A stretch of DNA of 64,000 nucleotides from Luteolibacter sp. SL250 (lineage in GTDB: Bacteria > Verrucomicrobiota > Verrucomicrobiia > Verrucomicrobiales > Akkermansiaceae), in the NCBI RefSeq assembly GCF_026625605.1, contig NZ_CP113054.1, forward strand, positions 62,001 to 126,000. Direction: 5' to 3'. Positions 8,355 through 16,625 of this stretch are shown piece after piece. Below the pieces are notes generated by a model that did not search any database, was not told the origin of the DNA, and saw nothing but the letters and a program-made list of their open reading frames with translations. A program made the position numbers and the translations under genes. Within the stretch, counting starts at the first letter, position 1; each line of letters begins with the position of its first letter.

Positions 8355-9061
8355 GGCACCGGGGTCGGTTTCGCCTTCGATTTCTTCCCGGAGCTGACTT
8401 CACCCTGGAATGGATGGAATTCCTCCTCCTCCCGCGCATCCGCGATCATGTTCACCATCTCGATGCCGGTGCGCTCCAGCCGGTGGACCAGGCGCGTGGC
8501 CCGGCCCAGGAAGTAGAGGTAGAAGAGGTAGAGCGGGATGGCCGTGGCCAGCCCCACCACGGAGGTGATGAGTGCCGTGAACGCTCCGCTGGAAAGCTCC
8601 GCCGGACCGGTGACCCCGCCGTGCTCGCTGACCCTCTGGAAAATCTCCACCATGCCCAGCAGGGTGCCCAGCATGCCCACCAGCGGCGCCAGCAGGGCCG
8701 CACCGAGGATGGCGCGGATGTTTTTCTCGATCCGGGGGACCTCCAGTTGTCCCGCCTCCCGCGCCACCTCGCGCAGTTCCGCCCGGTTCAGGTAGTAGCG
8801 CAGCAGGGAGGCGTGGGCCACCCGTGCCACCGGTCCCGGCGCCCGGGCCGCCTCATGCAGTGCCTCCGCGAAGGCACGCCGCCGCACGTGGTGGGACAGC
8901 CCCACCAACAGGTCCCCCACATTGATCCTCGCCCGATGGAAGAAGAACAACCGCTCCACGATGCAGACGCTGCCGATGAATCCGAGGCCCAGCAACACCC
9001 ACACGAGGGGGCCGCCCTGCTCGATCAGGCCCGAAGGTTCCATCAACTGTCCCAAGATCAT
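8351..9061 (-). CDS. MotA/TolQ/ExbB proton channel family protein
   Basis: About 236 residues. Three transmembrane segments in the ExbB pattern: residues about 17-36, 118-140 and 160-182. The conserved channel signature APLVGMLGTLLGMVEIF and the third-helix FTALITSVVGLATAIP are both present, including the threonines found in ExbB/TolQ pores. Start is uncertain: ATG at 9061 (MILGQLMEPS) is listed, and ATG at 9043 (MEPSGLIEQGG) is equally plausible with a GGGA eight bases upstream. An open frame extends to 9223 but is low-complexity. First gene of a four-gene minus-strand operon; it diverges from pyrE with about 95 bases between starts. Confidence 0.87.
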   Translation of the reverse strand: MILGQLMEPSGLIEQGGPLVWVLLGLGFIGSVCIVERLFFFHRARINVGDLLVGLSHHVRRRAFAEALHEAARAPGPVARVAHASLLRYYLNRAELREVAREAGQLEVPRIEKNIRAILGAALLAPLVGMLGTLLGMVEIFQRVSEHGGVTGPAELSSGAFTALITSVVGLATAIPLYLFYLYFLGRATRLVHRLERTGIEMVNMIADAREEEEFHPFQGEVSSGKKSKAKPTPVP

Positions 9062-9155
9062 CCGGCCCGGAAAATACCCCTCCCCCCGTCCCCGTGGCCA
9101 GACGAAAACCCCGCGCTTGCCTCCGCGCCCTCCGGTTTCCAGCATCACCCCCGCC

Positions 9156-9722
9156 ATGCACGCCGCCACCGCCGCCCTCAAAGCCCTCCTCCTCGAAAAA
9201 TCCGTCCGCACCGGGACCTTCACGCTCGCATCAGGAAAGCAGAGCGACCTCTACATCGACTGCCGTGTCACCGCCCTGGACCCCTTCGGCGCGAACCTCA
9301 TCGGCGAGCTCGGTTGGCAGGCCGTCCGCTCGAAGATCCACTCGGAGCACCTCAACATCGCCGCCATCGGTGGCATGACCCTCGGCGCGGACCCCATCTC
9401 CCTCGCCATCGGCATGGCCTCCGCCAAGTCCCACCCGGACGAGGCGCTCCAGGTTTTCACCGTGCGCAAGGAGCCGAAGGGCCACGGCGCGGGCAAGCAG
9501 ATCGAGGGCAACTTCAAGTCCGGGGACACCGTGATCGTCGTCGATGACGTCATCACCACCGGCGGTTCCACCCTGAAGGCCATCGACGTCATCGAGCGCG
9601 AGGGCGGCAAGGTCGCCTTCGCCGTCGTGCTGGTGGACCGGGAAGAAGGCGGCCGCGAAGCCATCGAGGCCCGCGGCATCCACGTCATCCCCCTCTTCAG
9701 CCGCAGCACCCTGCTGGGCTGA
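9156..9722 (+). CDS. pyrE: Orotate phosphoribosyltransferase
   Basis: A 188-residue enzyme that joins orotate to PRPP to make OMP in pyrimidine synthesis. The PRPP-binding motif VVDDVITTGGSTLKAID is intact, the flexible lysine loop reads RKEPKGHGAGKQIEG, and the N-terminal TLASGKQSDLYIDCR is typical. ATG at 9156 (MHAATAALKALLLEKS) is chosen by family length; the open frame extends 78 codons upstream as antisense to the ExbB-like gene. It stands alone, with divergent transport genes upstream and the SRP RNA gene about 60 bases downstream. Confidence 0.95.
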   Translation: MHAATAALKALLLEKSVRTGTFTLASGKQSDLYIDCRVTALDPFGANLIGELGWQAVRSKIHSEHLNIAAIGGMTLGADPISLAIGMASAKSHPDEALQVFTVRKEPKGHGAGKQIEGNFKSGDTVIVVDDVITTGGSTLKAIDVIEREGGKVAFAVVLVDREEGGREAIEARGIHVIPLFSRSTLLG

Positions 9723-9780
9723 TCCGGCAACCGCTCACATTTCCATTGCGGAAACCGGTGTGCTGGTTTCTCTTTGCCGC

Positions 9781-9887
9781 GCTGTCAGGGGCCGTGGAGG
9801 TCCGGCAAGCGAACCCCGCCAGGCCTTGATCGGAGCAACGGTAGTTTGTCCGGGCTTGCCGCGGATTCCCTGGCAGCACTTTTTTTT
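9781..9887 (+). ncRNA. ffs: Signal recognition particle RNA, small bacterial (4.5S) type
   Basis: About 100 nt ending in eight T (9880-9887). The ends pair as GCTGTCAGGG (9781-9790) with CCCTGGCAGC (9868-9877, one G-U), an inner stem pairs GGCAAGC (9804-9810) with GCTTGCC, and the apical part contains CGCCAGGCC...GGAGCAACGG, the signature of helix 8 that binds Ffh. The RNA is part of the particle that targets membrane proteins. Its apical loop is TTGATC where CGGAAG (GGAA tetraloop) is usual. Recognition rests on motif plus fold. The stretch 9723-9780 before it shows nothing else; 9888-9995 holds no gene I can support. Confidence 0.85.
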
Positions 9888-9995
9888 GCCCTCCCTTGGG
9901 GTGCCTTCGCCTGATGGACCGGAGGATACAAAGGGGCATTTCCCGGAGAGGACCGGTCCCGCTTCCTTGACTGACGCCCCGCTTTCCGCCAAGCG

Positions 9996-11534
9996 TTGGG
10001 CTTGACCTCCAGAACTTCCTTCATCCCTTACCTCGCCGTGATCGTGGCCGGAGCCGCCGCAGGCTGGGGAGGCTCCCTCATCCTGGCCCGGAAAAACCCC
10101 GGCCATCCGGCCACCGGCCAGAACAAATCCCCTTCCTCCACGGAAGTGAAGACCATGCCGGTCTATTCCCGCCCGCTGCCTGCGGAGGCGGCGGACCCCA
10201 TGTCCCCGGAATACTATGCGCAAATGGCCATCTGGGCGACGGAAGCATCTGCGGAGGACATCCGGAGATTCTGGACCGAATCCGTCCGCCCCGGGAACTA
10301 CCTTCCGGGGATGCCATCACTGGATGAAGTCCTGCTCGCCCGCTGGGTGGAGCTGGACCCGGAAGGCGCGGTGCGCGCCTTCGGCAATGAAATGGTCGGC
10401 ACCGGCCCTGCCTGGACCGCCTGGGCAAAGCATGATCCGGAAAAAGCGCTCGCCGCGGCCAGGGCCAGTGGCCGCCGGCGCTCCGTCGAATGGGTCATCA
10501 AAGGCATCGCCGAAAATGACCCGGCACGTGCCCTGCAGATGATCGCGGAAGACACGACATTGGCGCCATTCGTCATCGGCTCCATCACCGCGCAGTATGC
10601 GAAGGAAGGCAAATACCGCGAGGCTCTGGACCTGAAGTTCCGCTTCGGCACGTACTCCGTCACCCCCGAGCTGCGGCAATGGGCGAAGGAGGATCCCCAT
10701 GCGGCGATGCGCTGGTGTCTCGACCATCCCTACATCCACCCGATGAACCGGGAGACCGTCTATGAGACGTTCCTCGCCGAGTATCCGGACCAGGCCAACG
10801 AGCTGATCGCCATCCTGCCTGATACGGAAACCAAGCTGGAGTTCGGCAGGAAACGGATCGCCAGCCTGGTGGAGAAGGACCCGCGGCAGGCGCTCACCTT
10901 CGTCCGCAGCCAGCAGGACATGAAGGCGCGCAACACCCTGAGCATCGAACTCGCCGGGAAGCTGGCGAACACGGACTGGGACACCGCCGCGGAACTCTAC
11001 AGGGAATACGCCGCCAACAACGGCCAGGTGACCTACCGGCGTGTGTGCATCTACATCGACGAGCGCAACCACACCACCATGGACCAGATGGAACCGTCAT
11101 GGAAACTCCTGGAGGAGCTTTCCAACCAGCGCCCGAAAGAGGCTTTCGAATTGGTGGCCTCCGTCCCCAACGAAAATGACAGGCCCAAGCTGCGGATGTC
11201 GGTGGTGGAACACTGGATGGGCCGCGACCGTTACGGCTTTTCCGAGTTCCTCGCGGCGCAACCGGCGTCCGGCGAGAAGGACAAATGGGTGGAAAGACTG
11301 GCCGAAAATCTCGTCTCCAGCATCGAGGCCGGAAAGAACGATTATCCCAGCAGCATGAGCTGGGCTTTCTCCATCAATGATGCCGGCCTGCGGAACAAGG
11401 CCCTGAACAACACCATCGGGGAATGGCAGGAGGGCGACTCATCCGGATTCGAAGCCTACCTGAACGACAAAAATCTGCCGAAGGACCATAGGGACACCAT
11501 CCGCAAGCTGCTCACCACCACTCCCAATGAATAA
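9996..11534 (+). CDS. Uncharacterised exported helical-repeat protein (paralogue 1)
   Basis: A 512-residue protein with an N-terminal signal or anchor (IPYLAVIVAGAAAGWGGSLI, about residues 10-29), then a long alpha-solenoid-like body built from loose repeats with W-x-x-x-D-P-x-x-A-L/A signatures, for example WAKHDPEKALAAA and WAKEDPHAAMRW. It resembles TPR/Sel1-like solenoids but no family is certain. No ATG fits: TTG at 9996 is listed, and TTG at 10002 is an alternative. It shares an 8-base overlap with the next gene, a homologous protein, so the two are coupled. Probably periplasmic protein-protein interaction; function unknown. Confidence 0.7.
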   Translation: MGLTSRTSFIPYLAVIVAGAAAGWGGSLILARKNPGHPATGQNKSPSSTEVKTMPVYSRPLPAEAADPMSPEYYAQMAIWATEASAEDIRRFWTESVRPGNYLPGMPSLDEVLLARWVELDPEGAVRAFGNEMVGTGPAWTAWAKHDPEKALAAARASGRRRSVEWVIKGIAENDPARALQMIAEDTTLAPFVIGSITAQYAKEGKYREALDLKFRFGTYSVTPELRQWAKEDPHAAMRWCLDHPYIHPMNRETVYETFLAEYPDQANELIAILPDTETKLEFGRKRIASLVEKDPRQALTFVRSQQDMKARNTLSIELAGKLANTDWDTAAELYREYAANNGQVTYRRVCIYIDERNHTTMDQMEPSWKLLEELSNQRPKEAFELVASVPNENDRPKLRMSVVEHWMGRDRYGFSEFLAAQPASGEKDKWVERLAENLVSSIEAGKNDYPSSMSWAFSINDAGLRNKALNNTIGEWQEGDSSGFEAYLNDKNLPKDHRDTIRKLLTTTPNE

Positions 11535-13221
11535 GGCCATTCCCCTCTCCGTCGCGTTCGCCGCTTCAGCGGCCATCTCGTGGATGGTCGCGTCCCCGTC
11601 CGCCCCCAGCCCGGAACCGCGGAAGGCGGATGCCTCCGCCATCCCTCCGCGGACCCCTCCGAAACTGACCCGGGCACAGGCCGACGCCGATCCCGCCTAC
11701 CAGGGCGCGCTGGACAGGATCCGTGAGGCCACCACCACCAAGGACAGGCTGCAGCTCACCTACGATCTGGCCCACTCCATCCCGGACGAGGATGTGGAAA
11801 AATGGCTGTCCGGAAACCTCTTCCGGCAAGACGAGAACCCGGCTCTGGTCGCGTTTTTCCGCAGCATCCTGTTCGGCCGCTACTCCGCCATCGATCCCGC
11901 GAAATGTGCGGTCGCCATGACAAAGTCGGGAGGGAGTGGCCTGAGGCCCCACCTGCAGAGATGGGCTGCAACCGACTACCCGGCGGTGCTGGCGCTGGCG
12001 GCCAAAACCGCCGACCGGAACCACCGGAACTTCATGCTGGAGGCCGGGCTGCGCGAACAGGCAAAGACGGACCCGGCCGCGGTTCTCGCCACCCTGGAAC
12101 GGGAGCAGGAATCCTACGTCCCGCTTGATGATGTGATCGCCGCGTTCGGCGCAGCCAACCGCCAGATGGTGCTCGATTGGGCGGACCACCCCCGGCAGGA
12201 AACGCAACGCTCCATGACCAGAAAGGCGGTCGCGCGCGCTTGGATGAATGAAGACTTCAATGCGGCCCTCTCCTGGGCCAAGCAGCAGGAAGACGCGGGG
12301 GCCTTGCTCACCTATGGCCTCCGGGGCCAGGAACTCACCCCGTCCGGTGTCCTGGGAAAGGTGGGCACCCTTTCCCCGGAGCTGATGCAGACCGTCCTGG
12401 CGGGCGCCACCAAACGTGGGGAGTATCTGGATGACTGGATCTCCTTTGACTATGAGGGTAAGGCGGGCCTCACCGCGGAACAGGCGAAAATGGTCCGCTT
12501 CAGCGCGATGCAGCGGCTCACCTTCGTCGACACGAGGAAGGCTCTGGAAGCCATCAAACTCCACGGCCTGCCGGACCGCGGCGGAGAGCCATGGATGTTC
12601 AAATCCATGGTCCGGGAGATGCACCGTGGGTTCGAGGCGATGGGTGGCGAGGTGCTGGAAGAATGGAAGAAGATCCTGGGGGATGACGCCAAGGAAATGA
12701 CCCACACCCCGAGGTCCCAGGGCGCGCCGCTGAACTTTCCGGTGCCTCCGGCGGACGCGATCAGGCAGATGGGAGAGACCGGCAAGGTCACCGACACCGG
12801 ATTCATCACACGCTGGAGCCGGGAGGAAATGGCGCAGGCCATCGAGACCCTGCCCTCCCTCACCACCGGCCAGCTCGAGAATTTCAACGATCTGCTGGAT
12901 CGCTCCAACGGTGGAGCCGCGCTCGAGTTCCACGCTGCCGTCCTCGCGGAGGCCGCAAAAAAGAAGGCATCCTTCAATGAATTCAAGTATGCGAATGTCG
13001 GCTTCCAGCTCGCCCAGCGGAACCCGTCCAACGCGACCCGATGGGCTCTCCAGATGCCGGAAGGCAGCGGCAGGGATCTCGCCATCCGTGGCATCACCGC
13101 CCACATGCATGCGGATAGTCCCGAGCAAGCGGAGCAATGGATGTCCGGGCTGGAGCCGGCCGACCGCAAAGCCGCCGAACAGGTCATCCACCACATCCGC
13201 ACCGTCCACGCGAACGACTAG
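11527..13221 (+). CDS. Uncharacterised exported helical-repeat protein (paralogue 2)
   Basis: A 564-residue protein. Residues 1-24 (MNKAIPLSVAFAASAAISWM) look like a signal peptide or anchor, followed by a proline-rich linker and a helical-repeat body of the same kind as its upstream neighbour (phrases such as DYPAVLALAAK, DPAAVLATLEREQ, MNEDFNAALSWAKQQ). The ATG lies inside the last codons of the upstream gene (ATGAATAA), implying translational coupling and a tandem duplication. Function is unknown; such families are numerous in Verrucomicrobia. The 131 bases after the stop hold only a hairpin. Confidence 0.72.
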   Translation: MNKAIPLSVAFAASAAISWMVASPSAPSPEPRKADASAIPPRTPPKLTRAQADADPAYQGALDRIREATTTKDRLQLTYDLAHSIPDEDVEKWLSGNLFRQDENPALVAFFRSILFGRYSAIDPAKCAVAMTKSGGSGLRPHLQRWAATDYPAVLALAAKTADRNHRNFMLEAGLREQAKTDPAAVLATLEREQESYVPLDDVIAAFGAANRQMVLDWADHPRQETQRSMTRKAVARAWMNEDFNAALSWAKQQEDAGALLTYGLRGQELTPSGVLGKVGTLSPELMQTVLAGATKRGEYLDDWISFDYEGKAGLTAEQAKMVRFSAMQRLTFVDTRKALEAIKLHGLPDRGGEPWMFKSMVREMHRGFEAMGGEVLEEWKKILGDDAKEMTHTPRSQGAPLNFPVPPADAIRQMGETGKVTDTGFITRWSREEMAQAIETLPSLTTGQLENFNDLLDRSNGGAALEFHAAVLAEAAKKKASFNEFKYANVGFQLAQRNPSNATRWALQMPEGSGRDLAIRGITAHMHADSPEQAEQWMSGLEPADRKAAEQVIHHIRTVHAND

Positions 13222-13259
13222 GCCGTCCTGTTCCGGAGCGTATCCCGGAGATCAGGACC

Positions 13260-13293
13260 GCCATCTCGCCGCGCTCCATCGGGCCGAGATGGC
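13260..13293. other. Intergenic hairpin, possible bidirectional terminator
   Basis: GCCATCTCG at 13260-13268 pairs perfectly with CGAGATGGC at 13285-13293 across a 16-base loop, between convergent genes ending at 13221 (+) and 13353 (-). There is no T-tract on either side, so intrinsic termination is not assured; it could also be part of a repetitive palindrome. Confidence 0.4.
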
Positions 13294-13352
13294 CCGACCA
13301 CATCCAACAAGCCGCGCGAAGGGCCAGAACACCATCGCCGGGGACTCCTTCA

Positions 13353-14747
13353 TCACGGTGACACCATGGAGGAGATCGACTCCAGCGTCGGGATCGTCAC
13401 CCCCTTCAGTTCCGCGGCGGGTTTCTCGATGAACTTCAGGTTGGGGGACAGACCGGCGATGCGGGACTTGCAGTTGCTGACGTAGAGCGGGATCTCCATG
13501 GGGCGGGTGAGCTTCGCGGGATCCATGGGGTTCTTGTCATCGACGAAGGTGCAGCCCTCGAAAATACAGTCACGGGTGAGGGTGAGGAAACTGGCGGGTA
13601 TGGTGCAGTTGACGAAGCGGCAGTTCACGATCCGCATCCACGGATGGTTCGCGAAACTGGCCGGTTGCTTGCCCTTGAAATCCACGCCCGGCAACTCGAT
13701 GCCCTGGAAGACGGTGGACTGCGCGCGGATGCCGTGGTGGTCGATGTTGAGGAAACCGGCGAGAGTCCCCTTCACCAGGCAACGGTCGAAATGGAACTTC
13801 GCCGCGTGGTCCGGCCCCACCCGGTTCCCGCCCTTGCGGATCCCGCAATCCTCGAGGGTGGAATTGACGAAATGGAAAATGCAGTTGAGGTCCGCCAGAA
13901 AGGTCAGCTTCTCGAACCGCGCCCGGGTGGCCACCAGCCTGCCGGCCGACAACTCCACGCTGGCACCGTCCAACGAGGACCAGACATTGCCGGGCGCAAC
14001 CACCACGACCGGAGAGGACTTCGCGCTGCGGTCCCCGATGACGATCCGCTCACGGACCCGCTGCTTCATGGCGGGAACCGTCACGGATTCGAGCCAGCGA
14101 CCCTTGGTCGAAAAAATGTTGGCATTCACCGGCGGTTGGTCGCCCGGGACCGTGATGGCGGGCAGTTCCTTCAGTTCCAGCGGACCCGCCGCCTTGGGAT
14201 CTTCGCCGAAAGGGATCTCCGCCGCTGACGAGGTCTCCGGCACCAGCTCCAGCAGCAGCCTTTCGCCTTCTTTCCGCAGCGCCAGCGCTTCATCAACTTT
14301 CCCGGCCTTGGTCAGCACCAGTTCCTCCGCGCGAATTTTCCGGGTGACCTCTTCGGCCACCTTCGCGTTGGCCGCAGCCAGCTCATCGCGGATGCCCTTC
14401 CGCGCGACCAGGTATTTCTCCCTCAGCCCGGCCAGTTCCTTGTCCGCATGGGCGGTGGGAGTGCCGGATTTCTTGATCGCGTCCCGCTCCTCCCTAAGCC
14501 GGACGATCAGGTCGAGGTTCCCCTCCGCGGCGAGTTTCTTTTCCAAGGCATCGAGCGCGGCGAGATAGCGGGTGGAAAGCTCCGCCTCCTTGAAAAGGGC
14601 GCTGAGTTCGGACTCCTCAACCTGGGTGGCCGCGGACTTCCGGATCTCTTGCAGCGGCTCCTGCCCATGGAGCGGAGAGGAAATGACCATCCATCCGCCC
14701 GCGAGCAGCAGCGCGGATGATTTCCCGTGTCCGAGTTTCCAACCCAT
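13353..14747 (-). CDS. Secreted protein with coiled coil and beta-helix-like domain
   Basis: A 464-residue protein. ATG at 14747 (MGWKLGHGKSSALLLAGGWM) is picked because it begins a signal peptide ending near SPLHGQ. Residues about 35-165 are rich in E, K, L and A with heptad-like spacing (AALDALEKKLAAEGNLDL, VRLREERDAIKKSG), a likely coiled coil. From about 240 to the end, short repeated strands with N/D and C residues (DCGIRKGG, FHFDRCLVKGTL, NCRFVNCTI, DCIFEGCTFVD) suggest a right-handed beta-helix of the pentapeptide or pectate-lyase-like kind. No catalytic residues can be assigned. Probably periplasmic or surface structural protein; function unknown. Confidence 0.7.
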   Translation of the reverse strand: MGWKLGHGKSSALLLAGGWMVISSPLHGQEPLQEIRKSAATQVEESELSALFKEAELSTRYLAALDALEKKLAAEGNLDLIVRLREERDAIKKSGTPTAHADKELAGLREKYLVARKGIRDELAAANAKVAEEVTRKIRAEELVLTKAGKVDEALALRKEGERLLLELVPETSSAAEIPFGEDPKAAGPLELKELPAITVPGDQPPVNANIFSTKGRWLESVTVPAMKQRVRERIVIGDRSAKSSPVVVVAPGNVWSSLDGASVELSAGRLVATRARFEKLTFLADLNCIFHFVNSTLEDCGIRKGGNRVGPDHAAKFHFDRCLVKGTLAGFLNIDHHGIRAQSTVFQGIELPGVDFKGKQPASFANHPWMRIVNCRFVNCTIPASFLTLTRDCIFEGCTFVDDKNPMDPAKLTRPMEIPLYVSNCKSRIAGLSPNLKFIEKPAAELKGVTIPTLESISSMVSP

Positions 14748-14863
14748 GACCTTTCCTATTTCAGGGGAATGGCCTGTCAATCGCATAACCCGGAGGCTTC
14801 CAAGGGACTCTCCGCTAGGTCCCTGCATCAGGCAGGAGAACTCCCTGATCGTCGCATTTCTTC

Positions 14864-15006
14864 AACCGCAGATAAACAGGATGTACGCAGATGAAAGTCA
14901 GAACGGATCTCAGATCGCGAATCCGACCGGCAGGCTTTCGTCTGAATCGGAGAATGGGGAAAGGGATCTCCTATTAATCTGCGTCCATCCTTTTCATCTG
15001 TGGTTG
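14864..15006. repeat. Paired inverted repeat, family 4 (CGCAGAT type)
   Basis: The left arm AACCGCAGATAAACAGGATG (continuing to 14893) is matched on the other strand by the right arm at about 14975-15005, AACCACAGATGAAAAGGATG when reversed; the arms differ at a few positions. The 80-base centre is not coding. The element fills the 285-base gap between the beta-helix-like gene and the HAD gene. Nothing else was seen in that gap. Confidence 0.65.
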
Positions 15007-15032
15007 GATTTCCCACCCATGCAGGAAACCCG

Positions 15033-15782
15033 CTAGCCACGCAACCCGCCGGGGTCTTCGCCGATCCCGAAGAGGAGCTTCAGCGACCTTATGATGAAAT
15101 CCGCTTTCGCCTTCCACGGCCGGGCGGGACGGACGACCTGCCAGCCGTTCCGCGTGCCGATCTCCAGCAGCTCCGGTTTCGGATTCACCAGGGTGGCCTG
15201 CTGGCAGAGTTCCAGCATCGGCAGATCCGCGGTGCTGTCCGTGTAGCCGTGGCAGTTCCGTAGCTGCGCGCCGTCGAAGTAGGCGGCAGGCAGCAGCGCC
15301 CGCAGACGTGCGACCTTTGCCGCGCCCTTGTGGTTCTCCAGGTCAGGAAATAATTCGCCGGGCGTCACGACGGTGCCGAGCACCAGGTCGAACCCGAGCA
15401 AGCGGCCGATCTCCGAGACGTAAAATTCCGGGCTGGCGGAGGTCAGCACCACCAGATGTCCGGCCCGGCGGTGGCGTTCGATCTCCGCCCGCACCCCCGG
15501 GTAGATCGCAGGCATGACGGAGGAGGCGAAACTTTCCGCATGCTCCGCCACCTTTTCCGGTGACATGCCCCGCAGGTAGCTGAGGAACACCCGCTTCATC
15601 CCCTCCGTCTTCAGGATGGGGTAGAACGGGAGCAGCCCCAGGAAGACGGGCAGATACACCCGCCGCCATGGCTCCCGCCGGACCACATGGTGGCGGAACA
15701 GGAGCTGGCAGTCCCACGGGATGAGCGTCCCGTCGAGGTCAAACAGGGCGATGCCCGGAGGTGGCTCGGCAGGGAGGCTCAA
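15033..15782 (-). CDS. HAD-IB family phosphatase (SerB-like)
   Basis: A 249-residue cytoplasmic haloacid-dehalogenase hydrolase. Motif I FDLDGT has the nucleophile Asp15 and acid/base Asp17. Motif II is the TSAS segment, motif III lysine lies in NHKGAAKV, and the terminal motif GYTDSTADLPML carries the metal-binding aspartates. The helical cap between motifs I and II has the size of subfamily IB (phosphoserine phosphatase, HisN-like). Hydrophobic stretch VYLPVFLGLLPFYPI is in the cap. Substrate cannot be set: phosphoserine, histidinol phosphate or a lysolipid phosphate are all possible. Stands alone between two inverted-repeat elements. Confidence 0.85.
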   Translation of the reverse strand: MSLPAEPPPGIALFDLDGTLIPWDCQLLFRHHVVRREPWRRVYLPVFLGLLPFYPILKTEGMKRVFLSYLRGMSPEKVAEHAESFASSVMPAIYPGVRAEIERHRRAGHLVVLTSASPEFYVSEIGRLLGFDLVLGTVVTPGELFPDLENHKGAAKVARLRALLPAAYFDGAQLRNCHGYTDSTADLPMLELCQQATLVNPKPELLEIGTRNGWQVVRPARPWKAKADFIIRSLKLLFGIGEDPGGLRG

Positions 15783-15814
15783 AACGCGCGTCTGTTGGCA
15801 GTCCTTTGGGATGG

Positions 15815-16000
15815 CAGCGGCGCGCGTGGCTGCTGCGTCCCGCAGCAGGCCGTGACATCGGCGTCCCGCCGATGATGCGTGTGAGCCAAGGTCAGAGGCA
15901 TTGCAGGTGATGGATTTGCCGGATCAGACTTCAGGATGAACGCCGTCGCGGCGGGACGCCACGACCACAGCCTGCCGCGGGACGCGGCAGCCACGGTTCT
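15815..16000. repeat. REPIN-like paired inverted repeat, family 2
   Basis: Left arm about 15825-15874 and right arm about 15944-15995 are inverted copies, each made of two hairpins capped by TCC. First hairpin: GCTGCTGCG-TCC-CGCAGCAGGC on the left, GCTGCCGCG-TCC-CGCGGCAGGC on the right, a compensating U-A to C-G change. Second: CATCGGCG-TCC-CGCCGATG against GTCGTGGCG-TCC-CGCCGCGAC. It occupies the gap between the HAD gene and leuD. No protein gene is seen there. Confidence 0.75.
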
Positions 16001-16011
16001 TCCAAAAGCTG

Positions 16012-16611
16012 TCAGACGTAGTGGAGCTCCTTCGCCTTCGCGTCGATGGCGGCGTCGTTGTCGAGCAGCTCCTGGATCGGGTCCCAGCGGCCGGACACGA
16101 GCGCCTCACGGGCGGAGTCCGGCATGGTCACGGAGAACTCCAGGCCGCCGGATGTGCGGACCTTCAGGGCCTCGACGTCGATGGTGATGGCGACCTTCGG
16201 GTCGGCCTCGATCACGGCGGCAAGCGCCTTGATATCGGCGGCGGTGGCGATCACGCATGGCATGGCCAGGCCCGTCGAGTTGCCGAAGAAAATCTCCGCG
16301 AAGGACTCCGCGATGACGCCGTTGAAACCATACTTGCGCAGGGACTGCGGCGCGTGCTCACGGGAGGAACCGCAACCGAAGTTCACACCGGCGACGAGGA
16401 TGGAGGCACCGTCGAAGCGGGCGTCGTTCAGCGGGTGGTTCGTCTTGTTGCCGTGCTCGTCGAAGCGGACGTCGTAGAAGGCGAACTCACCGAGTCCGTC
16501 GAAGGTGACGCACTTCATGAAGCGCGCGGGGATGATGCGGTCGGTATCGATGTCCGCGCCGGGGATGAAAACGCCGGTGCCGGTGACTTGTTTGACAGGT
16601 TCGAGGGCCAT
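16012..16611 (-). CDS. leuD: 3-isopropylmalate dehydratase small subunit
   Basis: A 199-residue swivel-domain subunit that pairs with LeuC to isomerise 2- and 3-isopropylmalate in leucine synthesis. The N-terminal GADIDTDRIIPARFMK and the GCGSSREHAPQSL substrate-binding motif are intact, and length is typical. Start ATG at 16611 begins MALEPVKQVTGTGVFIPGA. It lies 14 bases after the TraB-family gene that separates it from leuC, so leuC-TraB-leuD read as one minus-strand operon. Confidence 0.95.
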   Translation of the reverse strand: MALEPVKQVTGTGVFIPGADIDTDRIIPARFMKCVTFDGLGEFAFYDVRFDEHGNKTNHPLNDARFDGASILVAGVNFGCGSSREHAPQSLRKYGFNGVIAESFAEIFFGNSTGLAMPCVIATAADIKALAAVIEADPKVAITIDVEALKVRTSGGLEFSVTMPDSAREALVSGRWDPIQELLDNDAAIDAKAKELHYV

Positions 16612-16625
16612 GGGAATAGAGTGGA

